This document shows positions 8,971-18,466 of a stretch of DNA of 64,000 nucleotides, piece after piece. The position numbers and the translations under genes were made by a program. This stretch comes from Metabacillus arenae (GTDB lineage Bacteria; Bacillota; Bacilli; Bacillales; Bacillaceae): positions 1 to 64,000 of the forward strand of contig NZ_JACXAI010000022.1 in assembly GCF_014773385.1 (NCBI RefSeq), in the 5' to 3' direction. Each line of letters begins with the position of its first letter. Position 1 is the first letter of the stretch. A model generated the notes under the pieces. It had not been told where the DNA came from. It made no database searches and saw nothing but the letters and a program-made list of their open reading frames with translations.

Positions 8971-10497
8971 ATGGAACTACAGTTTTTGATGGAAGGCTTT
9001 GTCAGTTTACTAAATCCTCAGGTCATTATGTGGTGTTTAGTCGGTGTAACGCTTGGAACCTTAGTTGGGGCTCTCCCAGGGTTGGGTCCAACAGCTGGGG
9101 TTGCTTTGCTTCTTCCTTTATGCTTTTCATTAGATACGTTAGAGGCACTCGTCTTATTAATGGGGATTTATCAAGGGACGATGTACGGTGGTCGGATGTC
9201 ATCGATTTTAGTAAATGTTCCGGGAGAAGCATCTGCTGTCGTGACGGCTTTCGATGGATACCCGATGACGAAAAAAGGAAAAGCAGGGTACGCGCTTGCA
9301 TTGAGTGCGATTGCTTCTTTTATCGGCGGAATGATCGGCTTTATGGGTTTGGTGTTTTTAACCCCTCTTGTTGCGGATTGGGCGCTCATTTTTAGTTCAC
9401 CAGAATACTTTGCTTTGATTTTATTTGCCTTGCTTGCGACAAGTGGCTTAGGTGACCAAAGTTTACTGAAAGGTTTAATTGCGATGGGACTCGGGTTATT
9501 ACTTTCAATGGTTGGAATGGATGCGATTCAGGGGTCACAGCGGTTAACTTTTGGATTACTAGGGTTATGGGATGGAATTGAGCTAGTTGTTGTCGCTGTC
9601 GGGATATTCGGAATTTCAGAGGTGTTGGTTAATATCGAATCAAAAGGTAAACGAAGTGGCGATGGTGATTCTTCAGATATCGCTCGAAAAATTCCCTTTA
9701 AAGAACTCTTTCCAACTATTAAACAAATCATTAGTAACGGCTGGAGTATTGTAAGAGGTGCTTTAACTGGTTTTTTTGTAGGTACATTACCTGGTGCTGG
9801 TGCAACCGTTGCAACGTTCCTTAGTTATTCAACGGAAAAAAAGCTTTCCAAAACCCCTGAACAATTTGGAAAGGGAAAAGATCAAGGGTTAAGTGGTCCT
9901 GAATCAGCAAATAATGCTTCAATTGGCGGAGCGCTCATTCCTTTGTTTTCAATGGGGATTCCAGGCTCAGGTACAGGCGCGATTTTGTTAGGGGCATTAA
10001 TTATGTTGGGTCTACAACCAGGTCCCTTAATGATTGAAAAATCAGGAGATATTATTTGGGCAACGATTGCCGGTCTTATGCTTGCCAATGTCCTACTTTT
10101 AATTTTGAACACAGCATTTGTCCCAGGGTTTGCGTGGTTGATAGAAGTTGTAAAGCCATATTTAGCCCCGTTAATTGCCGCTCTCTGTTTTATCGGTGTG
10201 TACATGATTAACTATAGTTATTTTGAAGTAGGCTTGATGCTCTTGCTAGGTGTTCTCGGTTATTTTTTGAAAAAGTTTCATTTCCCGTTAGCCCCGATTG
10301 TACTTGCACTCGTTCTCGGCGGGATGCTCGAAACGAATTACCGGCAGTCGCTTTTACTTTCGCACAATGATTTCTCGATTTTTTTTACGCGACCGATTGC
10401 ACTTGTGTTCATGCTATTAACGATTTTTGTGCTAATCTTTCCCATCATCAAAAAGGTATTTAAGATTGAAAAAAAACAAAATGATTTAACGTATTGA
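8971..10497 (+). CDS. tctA: TctA-type large membrane subunit
   Basis: The 508-residue polytopic protein carries the TctA family hallmarks: GTLVGALPGLGPTAGVALLL near residue 28, GIYQGTMYGGRMSSILVNVPG near 65, and GALIPLFSMGIPGSGTGAI in the second half. It forms the transport channel of the TTT system, driven by an ion gradient. It starts 14 bp after tctB with a GGAGG site, so it is translated from the same mRNA. Confidence 0.9.
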   Translation: MELQFLMEGFVSLLNPQVIMWCLVGVTLGTLVGALPGLGPTAGVALLLPLCFSLDTLEALVLLMGIYQGTMYGGRMSSILVNVPGEASAVVTAFDGYPMTKKGKAGYALALSAIASFIGGMIGFMGLVFLTPLVADWALIFSSPEYFALILFALLATSGLGDQSLLKGLIAMGLGLLLSMVGMDAIQGSQRLTFGLLGLWDGIELVVVAVGIFGISEVLVNIESKGKRSGDGDSSDIARKIPFKELFPTIKQIISNGWSIVRGALTGFFVGTLPGAGATVATFLSYSTEKKLSKTPEQFGKGKDQGLSGPESANNASIGGALIPLFSMGIPGSGTGAILLGALIMLGLQPGPLMIEKSGDIIWATIAGLMLANVLLLILNTAFVPGFAWLIEVVKPYLAPLIAALCFIGVYMINYSYFEVGLMLLLGVLGYFLKKFHFPLAPIVLALVLGGMLETNYRQSLLLSHNDFSIFFTRPIALVFMLLTIFVLIFPIIKKVFKIEKKQNDLTY

Positions 10498-10525
10498 TTT
10501 AGATAGGAAAAGGGAGGTGACAGTA

Positions 10526-11890
10526 ATGTTCGTTAACCGCTTATGCGAGTTTTGTGCCTCAACCGAATATGAGGATTTACCAGCACAGGTAATTGAAAAT
10601 ACAAAGAATGCGATTATCGATACGCATGGGGTGATTTTTACAGGTTATAAAGAACCGGTAGCGGATCTCCTTATTGACTGGGTGAAGGATCAATCGATGA
10701 AGACAAGCGCAACAATTTTAGGATATGAATTAAAAACATCTGAGAGTTTAGCTGCTTTAGTTAATGGAGTCATGGGCCATGCCATTGATTTTGATGATGT
10801 TCATTCAGGGCTTCGAGGACACCCGAGCATTCCGATTTATTCTGCTATCCTAGCAGTTGCTGAAGCAGAAAAGAAAACAGGAAAAGAATTAATAACAGCT
10901 TTTAGCGTGGGCGTAGAAATCATGACGAAACTAGGAAGTTACGTAAACCCATCTCACGTTGTGAAAGGGTGGCACCCAACCGCCACATTGGGGGTTATCG
11001 GAGTCGCTTCAGCTATTGGAAAATTGTATTCTTTTACTCAAGCCGAGTTTAAACAGGTATTTGGTTTAGCTACTTCTATGATGTCAGGATTAAAGCTAAA
11101 TTTTGGAACGATGACAAAGCCCTTCCACATTGGCTATTGTGCAAAAAATGGCATCGAAGCGGCACAACTTGTTAAAAGAGGATTTACGGCATGCGAGGAT
11201 ACGTTTACCCCTAAAACAGGAGTCTTTGACCTTTTTACCGACGAAGAGGTCAAGGAGTTCTGGGGAGAGGATTTAGGGAAGCCGTGGAGTCTCATTGATC
11301 CTGGATTTAATGTAAAAAGATATCCTTGTTGTTATGCGACGCATCGTTTTGCCGACGCCGCACTCATTCTTTCTCAAACGAACCAATTTAAGCTAGAAGA
11401 CATTGAGAGGATTGAGTGTGTTGCTGCAGTTGGTTCATACGTTCCGCTCATTTACAACCGACCAAAGAGTGGGGTAGAGGGAAAATTTAGTTTAGAATAT
11501 GTCATTGCAGCGATGCTACAAGATCAAAAACTGTCTGTGCAGTCGTTTACGGATGAAATGGTTAACCGTGCCGTAATCCAAGAATTACTAAAAAAGGTCT
11601 TTTTAAGCGAAGATGAAACGATAAAAGAAAATCGACCAGTAGGAGATATTGGCTACATTGAATTAATCATTCATACAAACGAAAAAGCATACAAAGAGAC
11701 CATCTTTCATGCAAAGGGGTCTTCAAAGCAACCACTTAGTCAGACGGATTTAAAGGAGAAGTTTTTCGATTGTTTAAGTAGGGAGGAATTTACTTCTGAA
11801 GCGAACACCAGTTATCAACAACTAAGAGATTTAGAAAACATAAGTGATATTACTCAACTTTTTCCTTTTTCAGTAACTAAAGAAGAGTAA
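10526..11890 (+). CDS. MmgE/PrpD-family protein
   Basis: A 454-residue member of the family that includes 2-methylcitrate dehydratase, cis-aconitate decarboxylase and iminodisuccinate epimerase. Visible landmarks are GHAIDFDDVHSGLRGHPSIP (~87), KGWHPTATLG (~150), the MTKPFHIGYCAKNG motif (~200) and FNVKRYPCCYATHRF (~268). ATG 10526 is preferred to GTG 10517, which overlaps the GGAGG site. It follows tctA by 28 bp. With the upstream ASL-type lyase it may isomerise or dehydrate the imported polycarboxylate so that the lyase can act; this is inference. Confidence 0.82.
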   Translation: MFVNRLCEFCASTEYEDLPAQVIENTKNAIIDTHGVIFTGYKEPVADLLIDWVKDQSMKTSATILGYELKTSESLAALVNGVMGHAIDFDDVHSGLRGHPSIPIYSAILAVAEAEKKTGKELITAFSVGVEIMTKLGSYVNPSHVVKGWHPTATLGVIGVASAIGKLYSFTQAEFKQVFGLATSMMSGLKLNFGTMTKPFHIGYCAKNGIEAAQLVKRGFTACEDTFTPKTGVFDLFTDEEVKEFWGEDLGKPWSLIDPGFNVKRYPCCYATHRFADAALILSQTNQFKLEDIERIECVAAVGSYVPLIYNRPKSGVEGKFSLEYVIAAMLQDQKLSVQSFTDEMVNRAVIQELLKKVFLSEDETIKENRPVGDIGYIELIIHTNEKAYKETIFHAKGSSKQPLSQTDLKEKFFDCLSREEFTSEANTSYQQLRDLENISDITQLFPFSVTKEE

Positions 11891-11961
11891 TTATTTTTGA
11901 GCTTTTAATGGGGGGATGTATGGGCTAAACATCATTAATCATCTAGGAAGAAGGCATTAAC

Positions 11962-12626
11962 ATGGTCATTTTACAATTTTTTCTTTTTCTTCTACTAGGA
12001 GGGATAGGTGGTTATGTATGAAATCGACTACGCATTCCTGCTGGCACTTTGATAGGAGCAATGCTGGCTGTAGGGATTCGGGAAGTATATGAGTTTTTTA
12101 ACGTTGGAGCCATCGAGCTTTTTGTCCTTTATCGTGCAGCTCGCATTAGGCTTAATGCTGGGACTTACGTTTTCAAAACTGGATACAAATGAAATTAAGA
12201 GGTTACTTGGTTGTTTAGTTATTATTACGGTTGGCGTTTTTGTCATGACATTTGGAGTAGGCTATGTTGTTTTAAGCTTATTTACAAGTATGGAGCGACA
12301 AACCGTTTTTTTAGCAACAGCTCCCGGTGGAATTGCAGAAATGTCGACAATTGCCCAAGTGTTAGATTTAAATTCACCGATTGTTGCCCTATTGCATGTC
12401 ATGAGACTGCTCATCGTTTTAGCTATTTTTCCTTTTATTTTAAAGCTTTTTTATAAAAAACAATTCGGAACCACTAAAAGTAAGGCGACTTATCCCCGTT
12501 TTAATCGGAGGAAGTTTAGGATTAAGCTTTCAATCAGAAACGTTAGCGCTACTTAAAGAGGTTTGGGTGATTGCGATTATTATGCTACTTATTCATGTCG
12601 GCTTAGCGTTACTCGATTATCTATAA
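11962..12626 (+). pseudogene. AbrB-family membrane protein, broken
   Basis: The reading begins MVILQFFLFLLLGGIGGYV and meets TGA at ~12019, resumes in frame to about 12100 (IPAGTLIGAMLAVGIREVYEF), shifts frame to a long hydrophobic stretch (LALGLMLGLTFSKLDTNE, TAPGGIAEMSTIAQVL), then shifts again to finish PVLIGGSLGLSFQS...LIHVGLALLDYL. The FLATAPGGIAEMS motif is typical of AbrB/ammonia-monooxygenase-type membrane proteins often found next to TTT transporters. At least one stop and two frameshifts make it non-functional, although the flanking catabolic genes are intact. Confidence 0.75.
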
Positions 12627-12628
12627 AA

Positions 12629-12788
12629 GCGTGTTCAAATAGTACCTCAAGAGCAAGGCAATGGCTCCGTTCGCTACGCGTCTAATGGTGTTAAACTTAC
12701 TCACCATAAGACTTTTAAAAAATGTAGCGACTGCGCTCATTGCTTCAAGACTGTTCAAAAAAGGAAAAACACTCCTTTTTGAACAGCC
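12629..12788. repeat. MITE-like element with terminal inverted repeats
   Basis: The segment begins with TGTTCAAATAG and ends with the complement of TGTTCAAAAAGGAG. TCTATAA occurs immediately outside at 12620-12626 and again at 12789-12795, as expected of a target duplication. The right part also folds into a long stem (CTGTTCAAAAAAGGA / TCCTTTTTGAACAG, ~12749-12785). It carries no gene. It landed on the stop codon of the broken AbrB gene. Identity as a mobile element is inferred from the termini only. Confidence 0.4.
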
Positions 12789-12899
12789 TCTATAAGAATA
12801 ATTTATGCAAAATTTAAAAGATTTCAATTTCACTTACTATTTTAAAGAAAGTATAGTGAAAGTAGGAGTTACGAAAAGGAGTTTGTAGGAGGGTGCTAA

Positions 12900-13193
12900 G
12901 TGGTAGAACATTTTGTCACGTTTAAATTTAATCATCAAACAACAGATGAACAAAAAAATCTAGCAATTGAAAAGCTTAGAACGCTTAAAAATGAGATTTC
13001 AGGGATTGTTGACTTACACTGTAATCATAATTTCTCTGATCGAAACAAAGGGTATGAGATTGGGCTTTCTGTTCGACTTAATGACAAACAGGCCCTAAAA
13101 CATTACGGTCCTCATCCAAAGCATCAGGAGGCTGTCGCATTTTTAATGGAAATCGGTTTAGAAGACTTACTCGTCATTGATTTTGAGATATAG
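12900..13193 (+). CDS. Dabb (stress-responsive A/B barrel) family protein
   Basis: A 97-residue protein with the ferredoxin-like Dabb pattern: VEHFVTFKFN at the start, an internal NFSDRNKGYEIGLSVRLND segment and YGPHPKHQEAVAFL near the end. Dimeric Dabb proteins are found in plant stress proteins and in several bacterial catabolic clusters; roles vary and include olivetolic-acid-type cyclisation. GTG start, with AGGAGG 8 bp upstream. The function in this pathway is unknown. Confidence 0.75.
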   Translation: MVEHFVTFKFNHQTTDEQKNLAIEKLRTLKNEISGIVDLHCNHNFSDRNKGYEIGLSVRLNDKQALKHYGPHPKHQEAVAFLMEIGLEDLLVIDFEI

Positions 13194-13215
13194 ACGATAG
13201 GGAAGGGAGGAAACC

Positions 13216-14646
13216 ATGTTATTACGCTATTTTTACAATGAAAAGTTGGCGCACGCTTCCTACTTAGTAGGTTGCCAAAAAACGGGCGAAGCCATCATCG
13301 TTGATCCAGCTCGAGATTTAGAACCATATTTTGAAGTTGCTAAAAAAGAAGGCATGCAGATTAAAGCAGCTGTTGAAACACATATTCATGCTGATTATGT
13401 GTCAGGCGCAAGGGAATTAGGAGAAGTTCATCAAGCAAAATTGTATCTTTCGGGAGAAGGTGGCGAGGAGTGGGGTTATCAGTATGTTGAGCGAATTGAA
13501 CACGAGCTTCTCTTTAACGGAGACCAATTTAACATCGGTTATTTAATTTTTGAGGTCATGCACACACCAGGTCATACGCCTGAAAGTATCTCGCTCTTAT
13601 TAACGGATCGTGGTGGAAATGCCGATTTACCGATGGGGATTTTTTCAGGAGACTTTGTTTTTGTCGGTGACATTGGGCGCCCAGATCTTCTTGAATCGGC
13701 ACTTGGTCAGGAAGGGTCTACGTTAGCAAATGCGAAGGCAATGTTTAATTCGCTTGCTACTTTTAAACAATTGCCAGACTATTTGCAAGTATGGCCAGCG
13801 CATGGTGCAGGCAGTGCATGTGGAAAGGCACTTGGCGCCGTGCCTTCTTCAACTGTTGGTTATGAGAAAGCGTTTAATTGGGCCCTTTCGATAACGGATG
13901 AGGATGCTTTTTGCAAAGAGCTGCTAGCTGACCAGCCAGAACCACCAACCTATTTTAAGGTGATGAAAGAGGTAAATAGAAAAGGCCCGGCTTTATTAAA
14001 GGACTTAAAAAAGCCACAGGAAATCAAATCAGCTCAAAAAATGATAGAGTTACTTAATCAAAATCTACAAATCATTGATACGCGTCAGTCAAGTGAATTT
14101 CAAAAAAAGCATATCGAACATACGATTAATATTCCCTATTATAAATCCTTTCCAAATTGGGCTGGCTGGCTCGTTGATTATGAGCGCCCTCTTTATCTTA
14201 TTTGTGACACTTCCGAGTTAGAGAACATTTTACATGCTCTTAATTCGGTAGGAATTGACCAAATAGCAGGTTATATGGATAGTCAAGTGGTTCATTCTAG
14301 TGATTTATTTGTGCTTGAATCCTATGAGGATGTAACGCCTTCTGACATAAGAGTAAAGGTTGAGAAGGGTGAAGTACATGTACTAGATGTTCGTCAGGTT
14401 TCGGAATTAAAGGAAGGTTTTATTCCTCATTCCCAGCTAATCATGTTAGGAACGTTAGCGGAACGATTGGATGAACTACCTACAGACAAACCGATTTTAA
14501 CACAGTGTCGTACAGGAATTCGTTCTAATATTGCAGCAAGTATTCTCCAAGCAAATGGAATAAAAAACGTGTTAAACCTAAATGGTGGAATTGTCCATTG
14601 GCAAAAGGAAGGGTTGTCTACTCTAAAGAATAAGCAAAATGCATAG
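13216..14646 (+). CDS. cstB: CstB-like persulfide dioxygenase-rhodanese fusion
   Basis: The 476-residue protein has an N-terminal metallo-beta-lactamase domain of the persulfide dioxygenase type (HIHAD at residues 56-60, HTPGHTPES, FSGDFVFVGDIGRPD, WPAHGAGSACGK), a central degenerate rhodanese domain without a catalytic Cys, and a C-terminal rhodanese with loop QCRTGIRS. This is the order known for staphylococcal CstB, a non-haem Fe(II) enzyme that turns low-molecular-weight persulfides into sulfite and thiosulfate. It starts 23 bp after the Dabb gene. Its presence shows that sulfane sulfur is generated by this cluster or is detoxified alongside it. Confidence 0.88.
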   Translation: MLLRYFYNEKLAHASYLVGCQKTGEAIIVDPARDLEPYFEVAKKEGMQIKAAVETHIHADYVSGARELGEVHQAKLYLSGEGGEEWGYQYVERIEHELLFNGDQFNIGYLIFEVMHTPGHTPESISLLLTDRGGNADLPMGIFSGDFVFVGDIGRPDLLESALGQEGSTLANAKAMFNSLATFKQLPDYLQVWPAHGAGSACGKALGAVPSSTVGYEKAFNWALSITDEDAFCKELLADQPEPPTYFKVMKEVNRKGPALLKDLKKPQEIKSAQKMIELLNQNLQIIDTRQSSEFQKKHIEHTINIPYYKSFPNWAGWLVDYERPLYLICDTSELENILHALNSVGIDQIAGYMDSQVVHSSDLFVLESYEDVTPSDIRVKVEKGEVHVLDVRQVSELKEGFIPHSQLIMLGTLAERLDELPTDKPILTQCRTGIRSNIAASILQANGIKNVLNLNGGIVHWQKEGLSTLKNKQNA

Positions 14647-14698
14647 CTGAAATGGAGCTATTGCTACCTCTACTATAAAAGGAAAAGGAGTGGTTTTA

Positions 14699-15535
14699 AT
14701 GGGGCAAGTCGTGAGTATTGATTGGGTAAGGGAGCAGGTGGATAAACCAGATGTCCAGATCATCGATTGTCGTTTTGTTTTAGGAGATTTAGTAGCTGGT
14801 CAACAAGCATACAATGAAAGTCATATCCCTGGTGCTCTTTATGTTCATCTAGAGGAAGACTTATCAGGAGTGATTAGCGAGCATGGGGGACGTCACCCTC
14901 TTCCAGATGCGGAAACGTTCGCTAACAAAATCGGTAGTCTGGGCATTGATGAAAACGTAACAGTTATTGCCTATGACGACCAAGGAGGCGCAATGGCTTC
15001 ACGTTTTTGGTGGTTAATGCAATTTTTGGGGCATCCAAAGACGGTTGTCATGGATGGTGGCTTCTCTAAGTGGACGGAGAGCGGATTTCCTGTTACTGCT
15101 GAAATACCGGCTGTTACAGCATGTCAATATCTTCCGGTGATTCAAGAAGAGATGGTCAAAAGCATGGCAGAAGTGAAAGAAAAAATGAATACGTCTGGGG
15201 TTATGTTAATCGATTCACGAGAACCAAATCGTTATCGTGGTATAGAAGAGCCGATTGATTTTAAAGCAGGTCACATTCCAGGAGCGTTAAACTTTTTTTG
15301 GAAGGATAGTTTGAATGAAACAGGGGACTGGAAGACAGTAGAGCAACAAAGAGAACGTTTTTCAGAATTAGAACAGGCAGACGAAATCATCGTCTACTGC
15401 GGATCAGGTGTAACCGCGTGTCCAAACGTTTTAGCTTTAAAAGAAGCAGGATTTACGAATGTGAGATTGTATTCAGGAAGTTGGAGTGATTGGATTACGT
15501 ATCCCGATAATCCCATTGCAACGTTAGAGGGGTAA
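14699..15535 (+). CDS. sseA: thiosulfate / 3-mercaptopyruvate sulfurtransferase
   Basis: A 278-residue two-domain rhodanese. The N-terminal domain is non-catalytic (DCRFVLGDLVAGQQAY, SHIPGALYVHLEEDLSG); the C-terminal domain has the active loop YCGSGVTACPN, the CGSGVTA form seen in SseA-type enzymes. It moves sulfane sulfur from mercaptopyruvate or thiosulfate to an acceptor. ATG 14699 lies 8 bp after AAAGGAG; the upstream GTG overlaps that site. It follows cstB by ~50 bp and probably feeds or drains the same persulfide pool. Confidence 0.85.
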   Translation: MGQVVSIDWVREQVDKPDVQIIDCRFVLGDLVAGQQAYNESHIPGALYVHLEEDLSGVISEHGGRHPLPDAETFANKIGSLGIDENVTVIAYDDQGGAMASRFWWLMQFLGHPKTVVMDGGFSKWTESGFPVTAEIPAVTACQYLPVIQEEMVKSMAEVKEKMNTSGVMLIDSREPNRYRGIEEPIDFKAGHIPGALNFFWKDSLNETGDWKTVEQQRERFSELEQADEIIVYCGSGVTACPNVLALKEAGFTNVRLYSGSWSDWITYPDNPIATLEG

Positions 15536-15566
15536 TGTGGTGGGCGATGAAGAGGAGGACAATTAC

Positions 15567-15638
15567 ATGCTGACAATAAAACAACAATTAAAAAAAATCG
15601 AAAATCCTTCGTGGAATTTGGGTGAGTTCCAATGCTAG
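15567..15638 (+). CDS. 23-codon leader ORF coupled to glcD
   Basis: MLTIKQQLKKIENPSWNLGE... begins 7 bp after a perfect GAGGAGG and its TAG (15636-15638) overlaps the start codon of glcD (15632-15634). The glcD start itself has only a poor site (GGTGAG), so ribosomes finishing this short frame could reinitiate on glcD. It may instead be the relic of an N-terminal extension or of a small gene. The overlap is seen; the coupling is inferred. Confidence 0.5.
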   Translation: MLTIKQQLKKIENPSWNLGEFQC

Positions 15639-17056
15639 ATACTAGTGCTCGTAACAAGTTGATTGCAATTGTTGGAGAAGAGCATTTCAAAGACAACCAA
15701 GAGGCGCTAATTAGTCATTCCTATGATGCTACGCCTATTTATCAGGAAATTCCTGATGCCGTGTTATTTCCTGGCTCCACTGCGGAAGTGTCTGCTGTGT
15801 TAAAAGTCGCTTCAGAACATCTGATTCCCATTGTTGGGCGCGGGGCTGGGAGTAATTTATGCGGTGGCACGGTACCGGTAAAAGGCGGAATTGTCATGGT
15901 CACCAATCGCATGAACCAGTTACTTGAAATTGACACAGATAACCTTACAGCGATCATCCAGCCTGGCTTGATTACGAGCAATTTTCATAAGGAAGTTGAG
16001 AAGCTAGGCTTGTTCTACCCACCGGATCCAGGGAGTATGTCGATTTCAACGATGGGCGGTAATATTATGGAAAATGCAGGTGGGCTACGGGGACTAAAAT
16101 ATGGGACGACAAGAGATTACGTGATTGGATTAGAGGCTGTTCTTCCATCAGGTGAAATCATCCGAACGGGAGGAAAACTATACAAAGACGTAGCGGGCTA
16201 CGACCTTACGAAACTGCTTGTTGGGTCAGAAGGAACACTTGCCATTATAACAGAAGCCACGGTTAAGCTACTACCTGCTCCAAAGGTGAAGAGAACGATG
16301 ATTGCGATGTATGAGGATATTTATGCAGCTGCAAGAACGGTTTCTAAAATTGTTGGAAACCGGATTATTCCAGCAACGCTTGAATTTATTGATAACGCAA
16401 CACTTCGGGTAGTGGAGGAATACAACAAGCTTGGTCTCCCTACGGATATGGACGCGATCCTCTTAATCGAGCAAGATGGTATGGACCTTTCCGTTGTCGA
16501 AAAGGATATTAAGGAAATTATTAACATTTGTAAACAAGAGGGCGCAGTCGACGTCAAAATTGCTCAAAGTGACGAAGAAGCAACGAAACTAATGCAAGCG
16601 AGAAGAGGAGCCTTATCAACGATCGCACGAATTCGTCCAACGACGTATCAGGAAGATGCGACTGTACCGCGTTCTAAAATTGCAGAGATGGTGACACAAA
16701 TTAATCAAATAGCCGAGAAATATAACTTACAAATATGTACGTTCGGTCATGCAGGAGACGGCAACCTTCACCCAACTTGTGCAACGGATGCAAGAGACAA
16801 GGAGGAATTTCATCGGGTTGAAATGGCGTATGAAGAAATCTTTCGTGCGGCGATCGATTTAGGGGGGACGATAACAGGAGAGCATGGTGTTGGATTAATT
16901 AAAGCTCCTTACTTGGAATGGAAGGTCGGTCGGATTGGTATCGAGATTATGAAAGGAATCAAACGAGCATTCGACCCAGACAATATTTTAAATCCAGGAA
17001 AAATTTGGCCTGAAGAGATAAAGGAAGGAGAAGTTCATGACAGCACCTTTAGCTAA
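15632..17056 (+). CDS. glcD: GlcD-type FAD-linked 2-hydroxyacid oxidase subunit
   Basis: A 474-residue FAD-linked oxidase of the glycolate/D-lactate dehydrogenase family. The FAD-binding PCMH domain spans roughly residues 40-220 (VGRGAGSNLCGGTVPVKGG, DPGSMSISTMGGNIMENAGG), and the C-terminal cap has FGHAGDGNLHPT and TGEHGVGLIKAPY. It oxidises a 2-hydroxy acid such as glycolate, D-lactate or D-malate and passes electrons to the Fe-S subunit encoded next, whose start overlaps it. No GlcE is present, so a two-subunit enzyme is expected. The substrate within this cluster is unknown. Confidence 0.87.
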   Translation: MLDTSARNKLIAIVGEEHFKDNQEALISHSYDATPIYQEIPDAVLFPGSTAEVSAVLKVASEHLIPIVGRGAGSNLCGGTVPVKGGIVMVTNRMNQLLEIDTDNLTAIIQPGLITSNFHKEVEKLGLFYPPDPGSMSISTMGGNIMENAGGLRGLKYGTTRDYVIGLEAVLPSGEIIRTGGKLYKDVAGYDLTKLLVGSEGTLAIITEATVKLLPAPKVKRTMIAMYEDIYAAARTVSKIVGNRIIPATLEFIDNATLRVVEEYNKLGLPTDMDAILLIEQDGMDLSVVEKDIKEIINICKQEGAVDVKIAQSDEEATKLMQARRGALSTIARIRPTTYQEDATVPRSKIAEMVTQINQIAEKYNLQICTFGHAGDGNLHPTCATDARDKEEFHRVEMAYEEIFRAAIDLGGTITGEHGVGLIKAPYLEWKVGRIGIEIMKGIKRAFDPDNILNPGKIWPEEIKEGEVHDSTFS

Positions 17057-18443
17057 ATCAGACCTAAAAACAATCGATCCGAAACATCAAGCCCTTACAG
17101 AAAAAATGCAACAAACATTAAACTATGATGAGTTAACGAATTGCATGCGCTGTGGATTCTGCCAGCCAGCTTGTCCAACGTTTAAGGAAACGGGGTATGA
17201 AGCAGCTTCTCCTCGAGGAAGAATTGCCCTAATGAAAGCGGTTGTCGATGGGCTGATGGACCCAGACGAGGAGTTTAAAGAACAGATGAGTTTATGTCTC
17301 GGCTGCCGTGCCTGTGAACCTGTTTGCCCAGCCGATGTGAAATATGGACAATTAATTGAGCAAACGAGAGATGCGATCGCACAACAAGAGGAGTGGCGGG
17401 GTTGGGTGAAATTCTTACGACCGCTTATGTTTAAGCACTTGTTTCCTTCTCAAAAAAGAATGCGTTTCATCGGATTAGCATTAAAAATATATCAAAAATC
17501 AGGCTTAAGATGGCTTATTAGAAAACTAAATATTTTAAAGCTTTTTGATAAACAAACGAGTCAAATGGAACAAATCTTACCTGACGCTTCGTTTAAAGGA
17601 GTGGTTGAGAAATTAGGCGAAACGCTCATCCCAGCAAAAGGGGAAAAAATTGCCCGGGTTGGTATGTTTCGTGGCTGTATTATGGATGTTTTGTTTACAG
17701 AGACGAACATGAATACGGTCAATCTTCTTTCGGAGGCAGGTTTTGAGGTCGTGATTCCACCAACACAAAACTGTTGTGGCGCTCTTCATGCCCACAGTGG
17801 AGAACTAAATATAGCAAAAGAAATGGCGAAGAAAAACATAAAAGCTTTTCAGGAAGCGAATGTTGATTATATCGTATCAAACGCTGGTGGTTGCGGTGCT
17901 TTGCTTGTAGAGTATGATCATTTACTGCATGAAGAGCCTGATTGGACTGACAACGCGAAATGGTTTGCGAACCGAGTAAAGGATGTTAGTCAGATTTTAA
18001 TGGACATTGGAAGGGTTCCTTCGTTTTCAGCAGAGCCAAAAGGAGAAGAATCCCCACCGCAAGTTAAGGTCACGTATCAGGATTCCTGCCATTTACGAAA
18101 TGTGATGCGTTCGGTGCAGGCACCGCGCCAACTCATGAACAGTATTGCAAATGTCGAGTTTATTGAGCTTCCAGACTCGGACCGCTGTTGTGGCTCTGCA
18201 GGTATTTATAATTTAGTTCAGCCTGATATGGCTTCAAAAATCCTTGATCGAAAAATGGAAAATGTCAAAAATACAGAGGCACATTACCTCATCACGAGTA
18301 ACCCAGGCTGCTTGCTTCAAATGAAGTTAGGAATTGAAAAGGAAAACCTCTCAAATCAAATGCAGGCTGTTCATTTAGTTGACTTCTTATATGAACGGAC
18401 GCTACGTGCCAATGAATTAGTAAGTACGAATGAAAATAAATAA
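17037..18443 (+). CDS. glcF: GlcF-type Fe-S subunit of hydroxyacid oxidase
   Basis: The 468-residue protein has two [4Fe-4S] motifs (CMRCGFCQPACP and CLGCRACEPVCP, residues ~37-95) and two CCG domains (CCGALHAHSG, CCGSAGIYNL) as in GlcF/LutA/HdrD-like subunits. It accepts electrons from GlcD and passes them to the quinone pool at the membrane. The ATG overlaps the end of glcD by 20 bp, with a GGAAGGAG site inside glcD, so translation is coupled. Confidence 0.87.
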   Translation: MTAPLAKSDLKTIDPKHQALTEKMQQTLNYDELTNCMRCGFCQPACPTFKETGYEAASPRGRIALMKAVVDGLMDPDEEFKEQMSLCLGCRACEPVCPADVKYGQLIEQTRDAIAQQEEWRGWVKFLRPLMFKHLFPSQKRMRFIGLALKIYQKSGLRWLIRKLNILKLFDKQTSQMEQILPDASFKGVVEKLGETLIPAKGEKIARVGMFRGCIMDVLFTETNMNTVNLLSEAGFEVVIPPTQNCCGALHAHSGELNIAKEMAKKNIKAFQEANVDYIVSNAGGCGALLVEYDHLLHEEPDWTDNAKWFANRVKDVSQILMDIGRVPSFSAEPKGEESPPQVKVTYQDSCHLRNVMRSVQAPRQLMNSIANVEFIELPDSDRCCGSAGIYNLVQPDMASKILDRKMENVKNTEAHYLITSNPGCLLQMKLGIEKENLSNQMQAVHLVDFLYERTLRANELVSTNENK

Positions 18444-18466
18444 GAAAAGAGAAATGGGGAATAGAA

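Noticed and set aside
8949-9395. 148-codon frame overlapping tctA
   Set aside because: It is an out-of-frame shadow of the well-supported tctA gene.
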